Part shown: positions 13,275 through 28,000 of the stretch, piece by piece
Numbering within the stretch: position 1 is the stretch's first letter
Layout of the letters: each line of letters starts with the position of its first letter
NCBI GenBank assembly: GCA_942159475.1
Contig: OW804097.1
Coordinates: 113,398,582-113,462,581 of the forward strand
Direction of reading: 5' to 3'
Length of the DNA: 64,000 bases
Source of the DNA: Sthenelais limicola
Lineage: Eukaryota > Annelida > Polychaeta > Phyllodocida > Sigalionidae
The notes under the pieces: generated by a model
What the model saw: only the letters and a program-made list of their open reading frames with translations
Databases searched by the model: none
Told to the model about the DNA's origin: nothing
Position numbers and translations under genes: made by a program

Positions 13275-13516
13275 GGGTCAGATTTTCAGAAAATGCACAA
13301 TCGGCAACTCTTCACATTTGGTAATTTCTGTTAAATTAGACAGAAAATCTTTAAATAATAGGTATATCAGAGTATATTTAATTTTGGCATTGTATTGATT
13401 ACAAATATCTCTTTCATTCTGTTAAACTGCATTTTGAACGTCACTTTTCACTGAAATTTGGGTTATTTGAAAGGATTGGTGAAGGTGAATTGTACATTTT
13501 CTGACAATCTGACCCT
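13275..13516 (+). mobile_element. Family A copy 2
   Basis: Both terminal inverted repeats are present (GGGTCAGATTTTCAGAAAAT and TTTCTGACAATCTGACCC). It has the same internal order as the other copies and is non-coding. Confidence 0.8.
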
Positions 13517-13668
13517 AAAGTGAGATCAAAGTGTCCTCTTCATGGTTCATACTCATCATACGAGCGCGAAATAGATACAGTTCTGATAAATCATAATTAT
13601 GAAACCAAAGTGTGCTATTTATGATTCATAACCAAACACAAGTGGGTTTGCACACACCTTAATTATAG

Positions 13669-13906
13669 ATGGGTCAGATTTCCACAAAATGTTCAATCGG
13701 CAGATCTAACACTGAGTAAATTCTGCTAAATCCGACTGGGAAATGATCAAGACTATGTATATCTGACCATATTTGATATAACCTTGTTTCACAGAATCTT
13801 TTTTGTAAAGTTGAACTGTATTTTGAACCATATTTATCTCTTAAATATGGGATTTTTTAGATGATTTGTGTAGAAAAACTGTACATTGTCTTAGGATTTT
13901 ACCCAA
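13669..13906 (+). mobile_element. Family A copy 3, diverged
   Basis: It starts TGGGTCAGATTTCCACAAAA, and the right end (CTTAGGATTTTACCCA) is worn. The middle still aligns with other copies (AAATTCTGCTAAAT, then TTGAACTGTATTTTGAACC). Confidence 0.7.
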
Positions 13907-14157
13907 ATGATGTTTATCGGCTTTGTATGATGTTATCTTTACTGTGTAGAAGACCTGCATGTGCATCACTATAAGTAGATCTATAGTTTCGCATGGAATT
14001 ATGAAACCAAAGTATGTACACTCTTTATGATTCATAATCAAATACAGGTGGGCTGAATTAATGTTATCAATACCAGACTTTGTCCTATCTACCTGGATGA
14101 TGACAGTTTATCATGTAAGAATGCATGCCTATCTTTAGAAAACAGTTGGTAAGTATG

Positions 14158-14395
14158 TGGGTCAGATTTTCAGAAAATGCACAATCTACACTTCTACACA
14201 CCTCTCAAATTCTGTTAAACTAGAGTGAAAAATGATGAATACTGAGTATATCTGAGTGTATTCTGTATAGTATTCATTCAATAAATCTATCTGTTTATGT
14301 TGACCTGTATTTTGAACATGATTTTCGTCTTAAATCTGGGTTATTTGAGAAGATTGGTGAAGGTGAATTGTACATTTTCTGAAAATCTGACCCAT
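14158..14395 (+). mobile_element. Family A copy 4
   Basis: It is complete, from TGGGTCAGATTTTCAGAAAA to TTTTCTGAAAATCTGACCCA. It lies only 252 bp from copy 3. Confidence 0.8.
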
Positions 14396-15041
14396 GTGTA
14401 CATGACATATGATTTGAATCAGAGACCCTAGTTCACCTGCTCAATTGTTAATCCATCATTCATTTTCTTTCATTTTGAATACTTGAAAATCACTGTGGCG
14501 ACTGAAAGATTTTACCCCGGGATACTGGGTACCCAGGTAAAATAAAAACTTAAAAATCTATTTCAAAACTGTAGTGAGTAACTATAGCGAAAGCAAACAT
14601 ATATATGTGTTTTGTTTGGAACTGGCAAAATTAAAAATATCTTTCGTTTTTTCCATGGTGTCCTCTGTCAGAATTATTTCTGATTTGGAAAAAATGGGTT
14701 AGAATCGTGCAATCCGATTCATAAAGGATTTGTAGTGCTATATTCACGGAAGTAAATACACTGTGAAATGTTTATAAATACACTCCATCAAATTTACATT
14801 TCCAGGTTTAGCTCCTTATTACCATGTTGGTCATTCGATCTTAAGTTTAGGGATTATAACCCTCAAAATGTATGACCAAGTTTGTAAACCAGGAAGTTGT
14901 AGTAAAGGCTAATGAGAGAATTCCCCAACATAATTTTCCGTTTCGGGAAAACGCGGGAAGTATATTTCAGAATGGGGAATGTGCAGTAAAACCTCTATTA
15001 TCCACCCAATAAGGGATTTTCCGTATTCAAACTTACCATTC
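14396..15041. other. Gene-free stretch
   Basis: No gene, RNA or repeat boundary could be recognised here. Confidence 0.4.
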
Positions 15042-15752
15042 TATGGGTCAGATCTTCAGAAAATGTACAATCGGCCGATTTACACATTTTGTCAATTCTG
15101 CTAATATATATGGGTCAGATTTTCAGAAAATGTACAATTGGCAGCTCTACACATTTAGGAAATTCTGTTAAATTTGGCTGAAAAATGATGAATACTGGGT
15201 ATATCTGAGTATATTTGGTATCGCATTGATTTAAAGTATCAGTTTTGTTATGTTAAACTGTATTTTGAAGCTAACCTTTGTCTTAAATATGGGTTATTTG
15301 AGAGGATTGGTGAAGGCGAATTGTACATTTTCTGAAAATCTGACCCATATATATATCGTATTTTTATTCTGAGTCAATCGTTTACATCTTTTCAGAACAC
15401 GACTCCAGCCTCTCCATTTGGAGGTCTTCCTGGGGGATCCTTTATACCTAATACCTGTTATTCGTTTAACTAGATATCGTGATGCAAAAATTGACAGATT
15501 AAAACACAATTTTTAAAGTTAAATTGGTTGATCATTCCAATTTTGGCATTAATTTAGACTAAGAGATGGTCAATACTATAGGTATATCTAAACATAATAT
15601 TATTTGATATTGCCTTGATTCAAACAATAATTATGTTTGGTTATGTTGAACAGTATTTTGAACCTGATTCAACATCTTAAATTTGGGTTATTTGAGAGGA
15701 TTGGTGAAGATGAATTGTACATTTTCTGGCGGCGATTTGACCCCTATAGTAC
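15042..15752 (+). mobile_element. Family A copy interrupted by another family A copy
   Basis: An outer copy begins at 15,043 (TGGGTCAGATCTTCAGAAAA) and stops at about 15,108 (TTCTGCTAAT). A complete inner copy lies at 15,111-15,347. After about 200 bp of other sequence, the missing right two thirds of the outer copy appear at about 15,550-15,750 (TTAGACTAAGAGATGGTCAA to CTGGCGGCGATTTGACCCC). Confidence 0.65.
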
Positions 15753-15927
15753 CAAGGGTCAAGGGAAACGTACTTGTGGGTCTATTTAGCTGGAACTATA
15801 GTTATAAAATCCAATGCTACATGGAGGTAGGATAATACTTTGTCCACGGTCGAAAGGCTTATATAAGGACATGCATGCATGAGGACAAGGAAACTTCCCC
15901 ATACCAGCCTTTGGGACCATATGATAG

Positions 15928-16351
15928 TGGATTTGCATGCCTAAATGCGCTTGTCTATTACAGTGCCTACTGGCATGAATTCAATTCAAATCTGACAATT
16001 ATACTAATATTTAGCAACATCTCTAGAGCTCTCGGATTGCAAGGACCATTTTTTTCTTGTGTTCCTGCATAAGATACTTGTTCTCATGTACAACATGGGA
16101 GAAGCTGTCGAAATAAAGTCTTAAAAAAAATCTTTTCACCATTATCATAACTTATGCCTATGATCTATGAGGGATGGAATCGATGAAGTCTCTTTTATGA
16201 AACCATGAACCATATGGCTATTTACATGAGATCGATGTTATATATTCCATGCTGAACATAACATGTTTTCGGCAGTTCTTGACATACAACTCTCATAATT
16301 CTTTGCGAATCTAGTTTCAAGATGGCGGACATGCAAATCCCCTATTGGTCA
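15928..16351 (+). mobile_element. Family C MITE-like element, copy 1, interrupted
   Basis: The left part (GGATTTGCATGCCTAAATGCGC, then TCTATTACAGTGC) and the right part (CAAGATGGCGGACATGCAAA, then TCCCCTATTG) match the two ends of family C. About 110 bp of unrelated sequence separates them. The left terminus is diverged. Confidence 0.55.
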
Positions 16352-16662
16352 TTTACTTTCTAATAATGGTGCATTATTCCTTTTTTCTATTTGATATTTT
16401 GACAGTCAATATTGAATGGATATAATTGTTTGAAATGGTTCCCTTTTTGCCCGTAAGGGGAACACTATTTACATTGCTGCATCACATTCACAATGTATTG
16501 AATGCAATGATTCACCAAGCAATGTCAATGTTGATTTGTGCCTGAATATAATAATACATTTGCTCACCTTGTAACAACCACATATAAAGTAAAGCTATTA
16601 ACATTATATTTATATCCTTGCGTTCCTTGTAGGAGGGGGTTGGGAAAGGGTAGTTGACAAGC

Positions 16663-16885
16663 ACATACTGTAAACGTATTTATTTTTGCGCAGATACATT
16701 TTCGCGCACTAAGTACTCTGACAGGTTTTCGCACGGATTTAAATTCGCGCAGCGAGGAAGCCTCATACCTTTTTCTTGCAATAATTATACTTTTCGTAGA
16801 GGATTTATCTTCACGCATAAAGGCCACTGGGCTAAATTAGTGGAAATAAGTACTGCGAACATTAATACATTTAAAGTAACTAAAA
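16663..16885. repeat. Imperfect foldback with TTTTCGCGC motifs
   Basis: The left side (TACTGTAAACGTATTTATTTT, then ATTTTCGCGC) is an imperfect complement of the right side (AGTACTGCGAACATTAATACA). This looks like a decayed hairpin-type repeat. Frames on both strands through it are artefacts of this structure. Confidence 0.35.
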
Positions 16886-17016
16886 TACATTCACATAAAT
16901 AACAAAAACAAAACGAAATAGTAAGAGGTATAAGGGGAACACATCGAGATCTTACATAATTCTATAATGTATTATGTTAATTCTATAATGTATTATGTTT
17001 ATGCATTCCTAAGGTT

Positions 17017-20000
17017 TCAGAGTTTGTCAATGTCACTGCCTGCCACAGGGTGCGCGCCAGTCGATGGTTGTGTTAACACGTGATCGTGCATGGACATTCT
17101 CATTGGTTGTCCGACCGGAAACTCGCCCATGACGCTACTATCTACATCACAATAGGCTGAACCGGTACTCTCAGACGCACTGCCCTGAAACACGAGAAAA
17201 AAATGTTGTTTTAATTTGTTTTACAACATCGTTAATACAATAAAGAGAAAGTTAAATTTCCTTGATGAAAGGTCGACAAAATGTGATGTTATACATTAAA
17301 ATCAGTCACAAGTGGCAAAATTGATATTTTACAAAGTGTTGGAATGTTATCATATTTGGGGTATCTAGTTACTTATTAATACATCTTTCAAATTTCAAGA
17401 CAGTTGGGGATTATAGTTCTTGATGTGGTATATCAAATTTCAAGACAGTTGATTAAATATATCCTTGCGTTTCTAAGATCATAGATGTAGTATACTTATA
17501 GCTACCTTACTAGTATTAATTGTCCACTCAGAAATATTGAAAACATTTATCTAAGAATCTCCTCTGCTCTGTAAAAATTGTCAACTAAGTCAGGGCAACG
17601 AAAACCATAACGAAAAACACAAATATAATTAACTTTTTGGGAGAGTGTAACTGTCTGTTAAATACCTGAATAAAATTTTGTCCATTTATTCAAAAATAAA
17701 GATATCAAACTGCACATATTGAGATAGCTATCCTAATGTTTACCATCATTGGAATATGCTTGACCTCATCGTTTGAAATAAGATGGTATCTCAAAATCCA
17801 ATTTTTGCGACTTGTGACTATTGTCTCTGTAACACATCACAAATCTGAAGCGTTGGAATCATCCGCATATGGGTCAGATTTCCAGAAAATGTACAATTGG
17901 CAGCTCTACTCATTTAGTAACCTTTGTACAATTAGGCTGCAATTTGGTCAATACTAGGAACATTCGAGTATATTTGGCATTGCCTTGATTCTAGCAATCT
18001 GTTTGGTTAGATTCAGCTGTATTTTGAACTTTATTTTCGTCTGTAATTTGGGTTATTTGAGAGAATTGGTGACGTTGAATTGTACATTTTTTGAAAATCT
18101 GACCCATATGCAACATTATACTTATTGAACATCAAATAAAACAAACAAAAATCAAGAACAAAATTATCGAATTTTAAGTATTGGTGCATGACACTAGATT
18201 ACTAGTCATCAGAAAATTTACGATTAGCCGCGTTACAAATTTAACAAATTCTGCTAATAATTATTTATTAGCAGATATTCTTTATTATTAATCAGACTAG
18301 GCCCAAAGATGAGATAGTCTCTTCAAACGGAAAAAAATCATCTTGCCTCAAACCGCCAAGTGCCATTGTAATTCCATTAAGACCGCAAAATGTCATTATG
18401 TCAAATAAAAATAATAAAGATGATATAAGTTTATAGCTGCATTTCAAATAAGAAAAGTCTTTACTTAAAACGTATTTTATCTATTTGTACTAAAAGAACT
18501 GGTATATAAAATATAACTTGTATACAAAATATAACTTGTATACAAAATATAACTTATAATTCACGGGAAAACAATGATTGATGAAACTGAAGTTCGAGCA
18601 AATTTTGAAATGAAAAAGAATCACCATCAATTTTCCGAATGTGATGGTAAATTTGATAAATAGTTATGCTAAGTTTACCTTTCTAGAGCGTATGGTTCCA
18701 TCTTTATAAATGTAGCTCTCATAAATATGCTCCTCCCGCGAAGCGAGGGATCCTTGCGGATGATACTCCACCTGGTGGGAAAACTTGCTAGTAGTGTACG
18801 GATGTGGTGACCTCTGGTAGGCTGGTGGGGAAACACAATATGGATTATTCTAATTGTACTTAGTGTATAATAACATCTCAGGTAGCATGTATATGAAAAC
18901 ATAGTACAGAGATTCTTTTATATTGTAATTCATACATTGTTTGAATTAAATCCGACTTGTCTGTCACAGTGCAAGCTGGGATGGGGTCTGTTGAAATCTG
19001 ACATACAAACATTTGGCAACATTTTTATCGAAAATTGCAAGAATAATAGCACCAATATCATAACTTTTATAAACGATCTATGAAAACCAAATGCATGATG
19101 GAAAAGATGGAGACTTGTGTTATGGAAACGTGTATAGCACATGGATATTGACATTAGAGAATGTTTTCTATAGATTTTACATTGTACCATTAGTCCCATC
19201 ATTCCATGCAAATCTATATTCAAAATAGCGGCTATGCAAATCCCCTATTGAGGCGTTGGTTCAGCAACCCCAAAATAAACATGTTCCAACTAATACCTCC
19301 TGTGAATAAAACACTTTGATAAATATAAATTTTGCGACTTGTGACTCATTTTCCTGAGACATATGACATATTATATACTTACTGCTGTAATTTTGTCTAT
19401 TGGGATCGCCTCCTTGTTTGGCCATCACTGTGGCTGAGCGGATGAGTTCGTTCATGGGTGGCACCGCCCTGGCGGTAAGCGACGGCTGGTGGGGCGGTAT
19501 TTCAGGCCGCGTCACCTCAGGGCAAAAACTGCACAAATAGATTATTGTTATTATTAATATTTCCATAAGTAGTTACAAATCAGACTCTCTGTGTTTGTCA
19601 GGCACAGGTCTTCTGAGTATCCATAAAACATTATACACGGGTCAAATCGTCAGAAAATGTACAATTCACTTTCACCAATCCCCTCGAATTTCAGACGAAA
19701 ATAAAGTTCAAAATTCAGTTCAACCTAACCAAATAGATTACTAGAATCAATGCAATGCCGAATATACTTGAATTTACCTACTATTGACCAAATTGCAGCT
19801 TAATTTAGCAGAATGTGCACAGCTGCCAATTGTACATTTTCTGAAAATCTAACCCATTATTATCTTCTGAGTATCCATAAATATATATATTTTTAAAATT
19901 GTATAATCAAATGCTACTGTATTGTATTGACTACTTAAATATTGCATTTTCAATTGGAGATGTGATCTATCACTGTTGTGAAAATATTCCAAATAAAATT

Positions 20001-21988
20001 GTTTTAAAAAAGCCCATACCATTTAATCATCACATACACAAACAATGCATGTCCACCAAGTCTATGTCCATAAAGGCCCTTGTTCACTAAGCCGATTCTC
20101 TTGTGATTCTCTTGGAATTTAGGAGAAAACTGTCCTCTGCAGCGCAAAATCACATGAGAATCGGTTGAGTGAACTAGGGCCTTAAGCCTGATAATTTTCC
20201 CTTATCAAATAAAGGAGAAACAACTAATCATTATAGATCCTCGAACTGATTAATTTGATCTAATTTATTTCGGAAACAGACATAGGCTACACTGGAAGGC
20301 GCAGAGGCATTTTCCATGAATGAAAAAATAATCAATGATTATGAATATCAATGGACAACAATTAGGCAAAAAATACTTACCATCTTCTGCATAAGAAGAC
20401 GAGGCCGAGGAGAGAGAGACCCACCACCGTACCAATGCCTACCCCAACCACTACCGCTATAACTATACCTGCAGTCAAACAGTATTAATCAATGAGCATT
20501 CTAATAAACTATATTTTTTTACATATTTAAATACAATTATAGATAAAAAAACGCAGTATCCCTCAGGGTTGTTTTCATGCGGTGCCCTAGCACGCTAGCA
20601 TGCAAGTAATTAGTTTTGTGATGTCTCATAGAAAAATGACTCACAAGTAAAAAAAATTGATTTTGAGATATCATCATATTCGAAACGGTGAGATCTAGCA
20701 GATTCCAAAGATAGTAAACATTAGGGCATCTAATAACTGTTTCTATATGTAAAGTTTCATATTTTTATTTTTGAAATATTTCTGGGTGGACAATTACTAT
20801 ATAGTCTCGGCGACTTTTGACTCATTTTTCTGTAAAACATCACACATGATGCTGAACATGGGTTCCAACATCTGCATGTTTATTACCATCTTTATATTAT
20901 ATCTAACCATTTTAATTCTTGGTCTTGGAACAAACATAACCAATTCATAAACCAATTCATAGCTATATGAAAAATATCTGAAATCGGTTTCCTTAATATC
21001 TAGGCCCTAGGAATGAAGTATAGAGTTTACAAACCCCATGGAAAAACTTCTGTGTCAGTTGTTGCAGGAGTTTCCACTGAAATATGAATAAAACATGAAT
21101 GTTAACTGCTGGAGAAGTAAGTGATAAAGTAAGTGATTTAGATTTGTTGTAGATTTAGAAACGTTTATTGTCGATCATATCACTATCAGGAAACTTATCT
21201 CCAGCATTATAGGAGGTTTACAAGCTTCCTGTTGGTTTCACATTTTGTTTTATCTGCAACGTACAGATCCCCAGTCGCCATTGACGAAAGTGGGACGTTG
21301 CCATTTTTAAATTAAGGTATAATATACATTTGCATAATAATAAATATCCAGCACATGATTATTAGTGCCCAGCCTTTCCTCCCAACTTAACCTTACTAAG
21401 TATAACTATCAGCATTTCTGCCCAAATAATCACTGCATCAACTGGGAAAATATCATGTAAAATATTGAATATTTAGTCCCTGTGGGCCTTGTAGATCATT
21501 GTAACATAAATTGGCTAAAGTGATTATTAGTGCCCAGCCTTTCCTCCCAACTTAACCTTACTAAATATAACTATCAACATTTCTTCCCAAATAATCGCTG
21601 CATTAACTGGGAAAATATCGTGTAAAATATTGAATATTTAGTCCCTGTGAGCCTTGTGAATCATTGTAACATGAATTGGCTAATTTTGTTAAAGCTGCTT
21701 TCTCAGGTATTACGACAAACAAAATCTTACCAACTTAATTCATATGATGACTTATTAGATTAGATTCATCAATATGCTGCTGCTGTTTAATGTTAGTATA
21801 AAGAGCCTGGTCCACTAAGCCAATTGTCATGCGATTCTCACAGAATTAATTGCAAAAGGGTCCTCTGTGGCGCAAAATCGCATGAGAATCGGCTTAGTGG
21901 ACCAGGCCCTTTAGACTGTGACGTTAAATCGGTTGAAAGAAAACGGTGCCTGTGAGCGATAATAAATGAAGTTTCTGCAGGGAATGAT

Positions 21989-22019
<31 letters not shown>

Positions 22020-25000
22020 GTCCTAAATACAAATTAGGATGTTTTAGAAAACTTGTAGCATACAACTTGGCAATATCCTCAAATCCTCAAAAGTCCCAAA
22101 ATTCCCACTCTTTATGACTTATTTTTATTGGGCCCAGAGAAATCAGTCTTTTATTTGAAGTGATAAAACTTTATTTCTGATGCTAAACAAATCATTCTCA
22201 ATCGCTATATGAAGTTTACAAATAGTGGTGAGTGAGTTAGTATTGCTTTACGCCTTTTTCAACACATTTAAGATGGTTATATCAAGGGCAGGAGAGCTGA
22301 GAGGGAGGCAGTTTATGATCATACCCAGGAAATAGAGATAGGGAAGAAGGGAAGAAGGGAAGAAGGGAGAGACAGAGAAGAAGAGACAGAAAGGAACTTT
22401 AAGGTCTTACCCAGGACCACCAAATTATGGAATGATATTGATTTAAGTTATAACAAAACAGGTCAATATTGAAGTTACGACTAAAAATATATTAAACCTA
22501 TATTACTCACCTTCAGTACAGTTGCCAAGCGCACCAACCCAGTTGGTGCCTTTACAGATAAGGTACCAGACCTCCCCGGTAAAGTTACACACCACCCTCG
22601 CTATGTCCGCCTCAACGGTCACACGCATGTTTTCAGGCCGCTCCAGGGAGGGACACCCTACAGCTGAAATGTACAGGTTATATCAGGATTAATGAGCAGC
22701 ATAACTGGTGATGACCTTCAGTGAGGGACTATCCACCATTGGCCATCACACTAAAATACTGAGTTGTCTAATACATATAGTACACCTTTTAGTACTAAAA
22801 TATCGCCATCAAAATGGTCAAATCCATATGATGCCACTGGGCTGTAAAATACTGAGTTGTCTAATACCTTTAGTACACCTTATATATAAGTACAATCACC
22901 CTGAAATATTCCCAGTGAAAGTACCCTTCTCAGTACACTAGCTGTTCCCTGGAGCTTATTAATATTAATATATGTTTTTTATTTGTTAGAGACATAGATA
23001 GCAAATGAGGGATGTTCTTCGACCAATGATCCAGGACACCAGAATTGTGTTCGCCTTTCTGCACAAGTCATTGTACAAGTCGATTAGTCAATACAGATAA
23101 AACTTTGATTTCATTAGGAAATGGGTTATAGATAACAAAATATCATTATTGTAAAAGCCAGAGGTGCGCTAAGAGTTGACTCTAATATATTTTTATCAGC
23201 AGTCAAATTGGCCGAGGGAAAACGGTGCCCATGGGCGATAACTAGTGAAGTTGTTGCAGGGAAGGATTTGGGCGGGTCCTCCAAATACAAATGAGAATGT
23301 TTTAGAAGCCCTGTAGAAAACATATCTCGACAAAATCCTCACAAATTTTGGTCAAATGACTTTTAGATGGTTTGGGAAAGAATGGCACAACAAGTAGAAA
23401 ATGTTCAGTTCTTTCCTGACTGATGTTAGCTGAGAGTGGTGCATTAATGCACTTTTCAATTACAAATGTCAGATCTTAGTTTGAATAATTTAAGGCCTAT
23501 TGACAAGTGCATAATATACAAGTATATTCAAAAAGTACTTACCCGCATAACTGATAAGGAAGAGAGGCATTGTTTGTAGCCCAGGTCTGAACTGTATGTA
23601 TATTTTAGCCGTACTTGACGAGGTGGTGTGTACCCTCCTCTGTCTTTCCCGCCCCCCACACAACTCCTTCCCTAGCCCCGCCCCTTCCTGTCTGTTCCCA
23701 TTTCTAGAACCCTGCATCTGCACCTCATGGATGACCAGACTCGCTGCGCATGTCTCGTCCATATTTCCTGTTCCGGTGGAAGTTGGTTGGAGAGTGAAGT
23801 CGAAGATCTGCAGCAGGATCCTCTGACCGGGGAGTGATGTTACCACCCATGGGCAACTGCGACCACCGATAATACCTGAAAAATGATAACACATTTTTTA
23901 TCCGTTTTAGGAAAATGAGGCATAAGTCGCAAAATATGGATTTTCAGATATCCCCATATTTGAAAAGAGGAAATCAAGCTGATTCCAATGATAGTAAACA
24001 CTAGGACACCTAATAAGTATTTCTATATTTTAAGTTTGATATTTTTATTTTTTTTGTTTGTTTTTGCAAAAGACTTTATTTACCGACACCTGCCATCTGG
24101 GCCTCTACAATTCATATATACTTTTATTTTTGAAAAAAAAAGTTTGCAATATTTCTGGATGAGTAAATTACCAGTAAAGTAACTAAATATACTCCATTCG
24201 AAGGCCTCCAAAACGCAATGATATATTTGATACAATGTCCTGAAATTTGTTACAGGGATTCATATGACAATAAATACTAAACCCCTAAAAATCAGAACAT
24301 TTCAAAGAAGAAATCTTGTGGAAAAAACACTTTATAATATCAATTTTGCGACTTGTGACTCATTTTACTGGAACACATCACATTTTAGAAATGAGTCCTG
24401 ATCTAGCAGATTCCAATCATAGTAAAGCCCTGCACACACATAGCCGATTTGCCTCCCGATTGTCTCCCGATCTAGGTCTTCTGGAGAATCCTATGATTTC
24501 ATTTCCAATTCTGGTTCATTTTATTTCAAAAACATAAACAAGGATTAGAAATGAAATCATATTTTGGAATATTGAAATTGTTTTTATATTACCGCAGCAT
24601 TGATACTGCTGAAAGGAATGCCACATTTATGTGACTATGTTATTGAAACAACCTAATGTCATTACTAAATAAGATCTGATTTTAATGTATTTCTTTGTTC
24701 ATTTATAGAGTTGTGGAATCATGTCTTACGATATAACTTCTGTATTATCCACTAATATTTTCCAGTCTTACTGCCCTGGCCGCGATGGCTAGAAATCACA
24801 GAGACTGTCACAATTGTGGAATATAAGCACAGATTATAGTTCATGTACTATTTTTTGTATCTGATTAATAGCCGGATTAAGTTTAAGAATTTATACACTT
24901 TATTATATGCGCATTCCATATGAGAGGTGCTATAAGTGGGGTGCTATATAATATTCATATAGTACACATACTGTATGAACTACTTCGTCACCAAGTCGGC

Positions 25001-28000
25001 CAATTTTATGCACTTTTATGCATCAAGTTTAATGCCCATATAATAAGTATAGAATGGAACTCGCCTGCAATAATCAAACCATTCATTGGATTTGATTCGT
25101 CCACAATAGCACTCTGTCTACGGCATCGTGCTTATGTGGACGAATCTTGTCCAATAAATTTTCGATTATTGCCGGCTGGTTCCATTCTCTCTACTTATGT
25201 AATTTTGAGTAGGTTGGCTGAGAATACTATCTTTATGATAAAATGAAACTGAATAAACAAATATAATACAAATACAAATGAATGACTTGCTTGTGTTCCT
25301 TCACTGCATATAAAGGAAACTCTGGCATCAGAGAAATGAAGTAGTTTTGCAGTATGAGAAAGTATTGTTACCGTTGTAAGGCAGACTGCTGGGGAAGAAG
25401 CCAGTGGTGCCCTCTACTGTTGTTTCATTGAACTGATGGCACTGCTCTTCATCACTAGATGTCACTGCAATGAGAATGTTTCACCATTATTGATCAGGAA
25501 AATAAGCTGCAAGTCGCAACATTGATATTAATTTTTTTACAAAGGGATTGATTCACAGGATATATGTGATGTGTTCCAGGAAAACGAGTCACAAGTCGCA
25601 AAAAATGGATTTGGAGATATCATTATATTTGAAGAGATGAGATCAAGTCGATCCTGATGATAGTAAACAATAGGACATCAAAGTTGTGTTTCTATATTTT
25701 CAGTTTGATATCTTTATTTTTGAAAAAAAAAGTTATTAATATTTTTGGGTGGATAATTACTAATAAAGTACCTAAATTTACACCATAACATGACCTTAGA
25801 AATGCATAGATATATTTAATACATTGCCTTTAAATTGTGTACACGTATTAATGTTACTGACGGCATCAATCGGCCCAAAAAGTAAAATATTCCAACAAAG
25901 ATAGCTTATAAATGAATAACTTTGAAAAATATCCATTTTGCGACTCATGACTCATTTTCCTGAAATGCATTGTTGGAATGTTTTCAATGTTGGGGAGTTC
26001 CTGTCCGTCGTATGAATACATGTATTAAAGACATTGTATTGAATATATTCTTGCGTTTTGAAGTCAATCTATGGAGATGATTCTGATTTCTCTTACAGGT
26101 CTCTTCTTCTACTAGACCAGAAACAGTTTCTTAGACATATTTAAATGAGGGAAACATGTATTCTTAAACATAGCAACTTATTATATGCTCAGTTTAATTC
26201 ATTTGGTGCTCTTTGTCATTTCTCACGTCATGTCTCATTCAGAAAAGAGAACGAAATAAGAACTGTTTCCCGAGTTCATTATTTTGAGGACACACGTAGC
26301 ACGTAGAGGATAGTGGAAAATATAAGTTAATTAAGTTTAATATAGTTCAATAATGCAATTATGCATAATGACCTTCAGGTGGGGTGGGTCATTGACATTT
26401 AATTTGGGATTAAACTAATTATAAACATGGCCTCTCATACGTTATAATCCCCTCAATCTGTAACACGAGTGATGTCCTAAGGCACACTATGAACTATGAA
26501 GTAATTAAATCTGTATGAAAAGTTGTCTGCCATTTAATTATAGCTAAACCCCAAAATAGATACTTAAACCTCGGGACTACTACTAACTATTCTTAAACTT
26601 TGCCTATTTTACATTAAAATCAGTGTTAGTTGCAAGGGCACGATATGAGAATTTAACAGGGGATTTGCCTGCCTCACTGCGCATGTCTATTACAGTGCAT
26701 GCTGGGATTGATTCAGTTCAAATCTGACATTTTTAGCCATTTTTACCAATATCATAGACTGTGTAAATGATCTATCAAAATAATGCAAAGATGAAGCCTT
26801 GTTTTATGTAAACATGTAAAGCAAATTGCTATTGCCATTACGGGCCTAGTCCACTAAGCCGATTCTTATGCGATTCTAACAGAACCTAGTGCAAACGAGT
26901 CCTCTGCGGCGCAAAATTGCATGAGAATCGTCTTAGTATATTGGGCCTTTACCACTGTGAAATATCCCATGCTGAACATGACAGGTTTTCTATAGCTTTT
27001 ACATTGACATTCAACGCCTATAATTCCACGGGGAATCACGATTCAAGATGGCGGACATGCAAATCCCCTGTGTCAAAAGTCGTCAGCCATTTAATTATAG
27101 CTAAACTCCGAAATAGATAGCTCTGTAGGCCTAATCCTTTTATTAAGATAGTGCTAGTATATACTAGAATTATTCAGCTCCAATAATTCCCTGGTACCAA
27201 CGTGGAAGCTAGTTAAATCTAAATGATATAGATACATACTTTAACGCAAGGAGTGCCTCGCAATCCTGAAACACACAGGGGTGAAATCGTCAGAAAATGT
27301 ACAATTCACCTTCACCAATCCTCTCAAATAACCCAAGTTTCAGACAAAAATAAAGTTCAAAATTCAGTTCAACCAAACCAAATAGATTGCTAGAACCAAT
27401 GTAATATGCCGAATATACTCGAATTTACCTAGTATTTAACAAATTGCAGCCTAATTTAGCAGAATTTACTAAATGTGTACAACTGTCAATTGTACATTTT
27501 CCCAAAATCTGACCCATATAACAAGGCACAACATTTAGTGCTCAGAGACCTTTTCACACCATTCCACTGGGATCTCAGCTCTACTCTCAATCCATGACCT
27601 TAACTTACACATTTATCAATAAACTTCATCAACCTTCCATTAAACCCTCCTGGAAGCTTTTCCACCAATATGCCAGTTCTCCGGGGAGACACTGTGTGAG
27701 ACAAATATGCACTAACCGTGTTGACATTTGTATGACGTCATCATGTAGTTGATAAGGTCAGAGTCGCAGGGGGCGCTGAAGTATGACTTAAGTTCAAGGA
27801 CGCTGATGGAGCATTGGGTCCTGCCGGAACATTGCTGGTCCAGGTGATGCAGGATGTCTTGTGAGCACCCCACGTGACCAACCTGCAGTAGCAAACAATT
27901 CATTTAAAATCAATAGGGGAGTTGCATAACCTCCATTTTCAATTTTGATTCACATGGAATTATGGTACAGTTAAAAATCTATAGAAAACATGCTATGTTC

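Noticed and set aside
16564..16902. Overlapping frames on both strands near 16.7 kb
   Set aside because: They lie in an imperfect foldback repeat and mirror each other.
23596..23826. 76-aa plus-strand frame opposite the CUB exon
   Set aside because: The minus strand encodes a convincing CUB domain bounded by in-phase splice sites.
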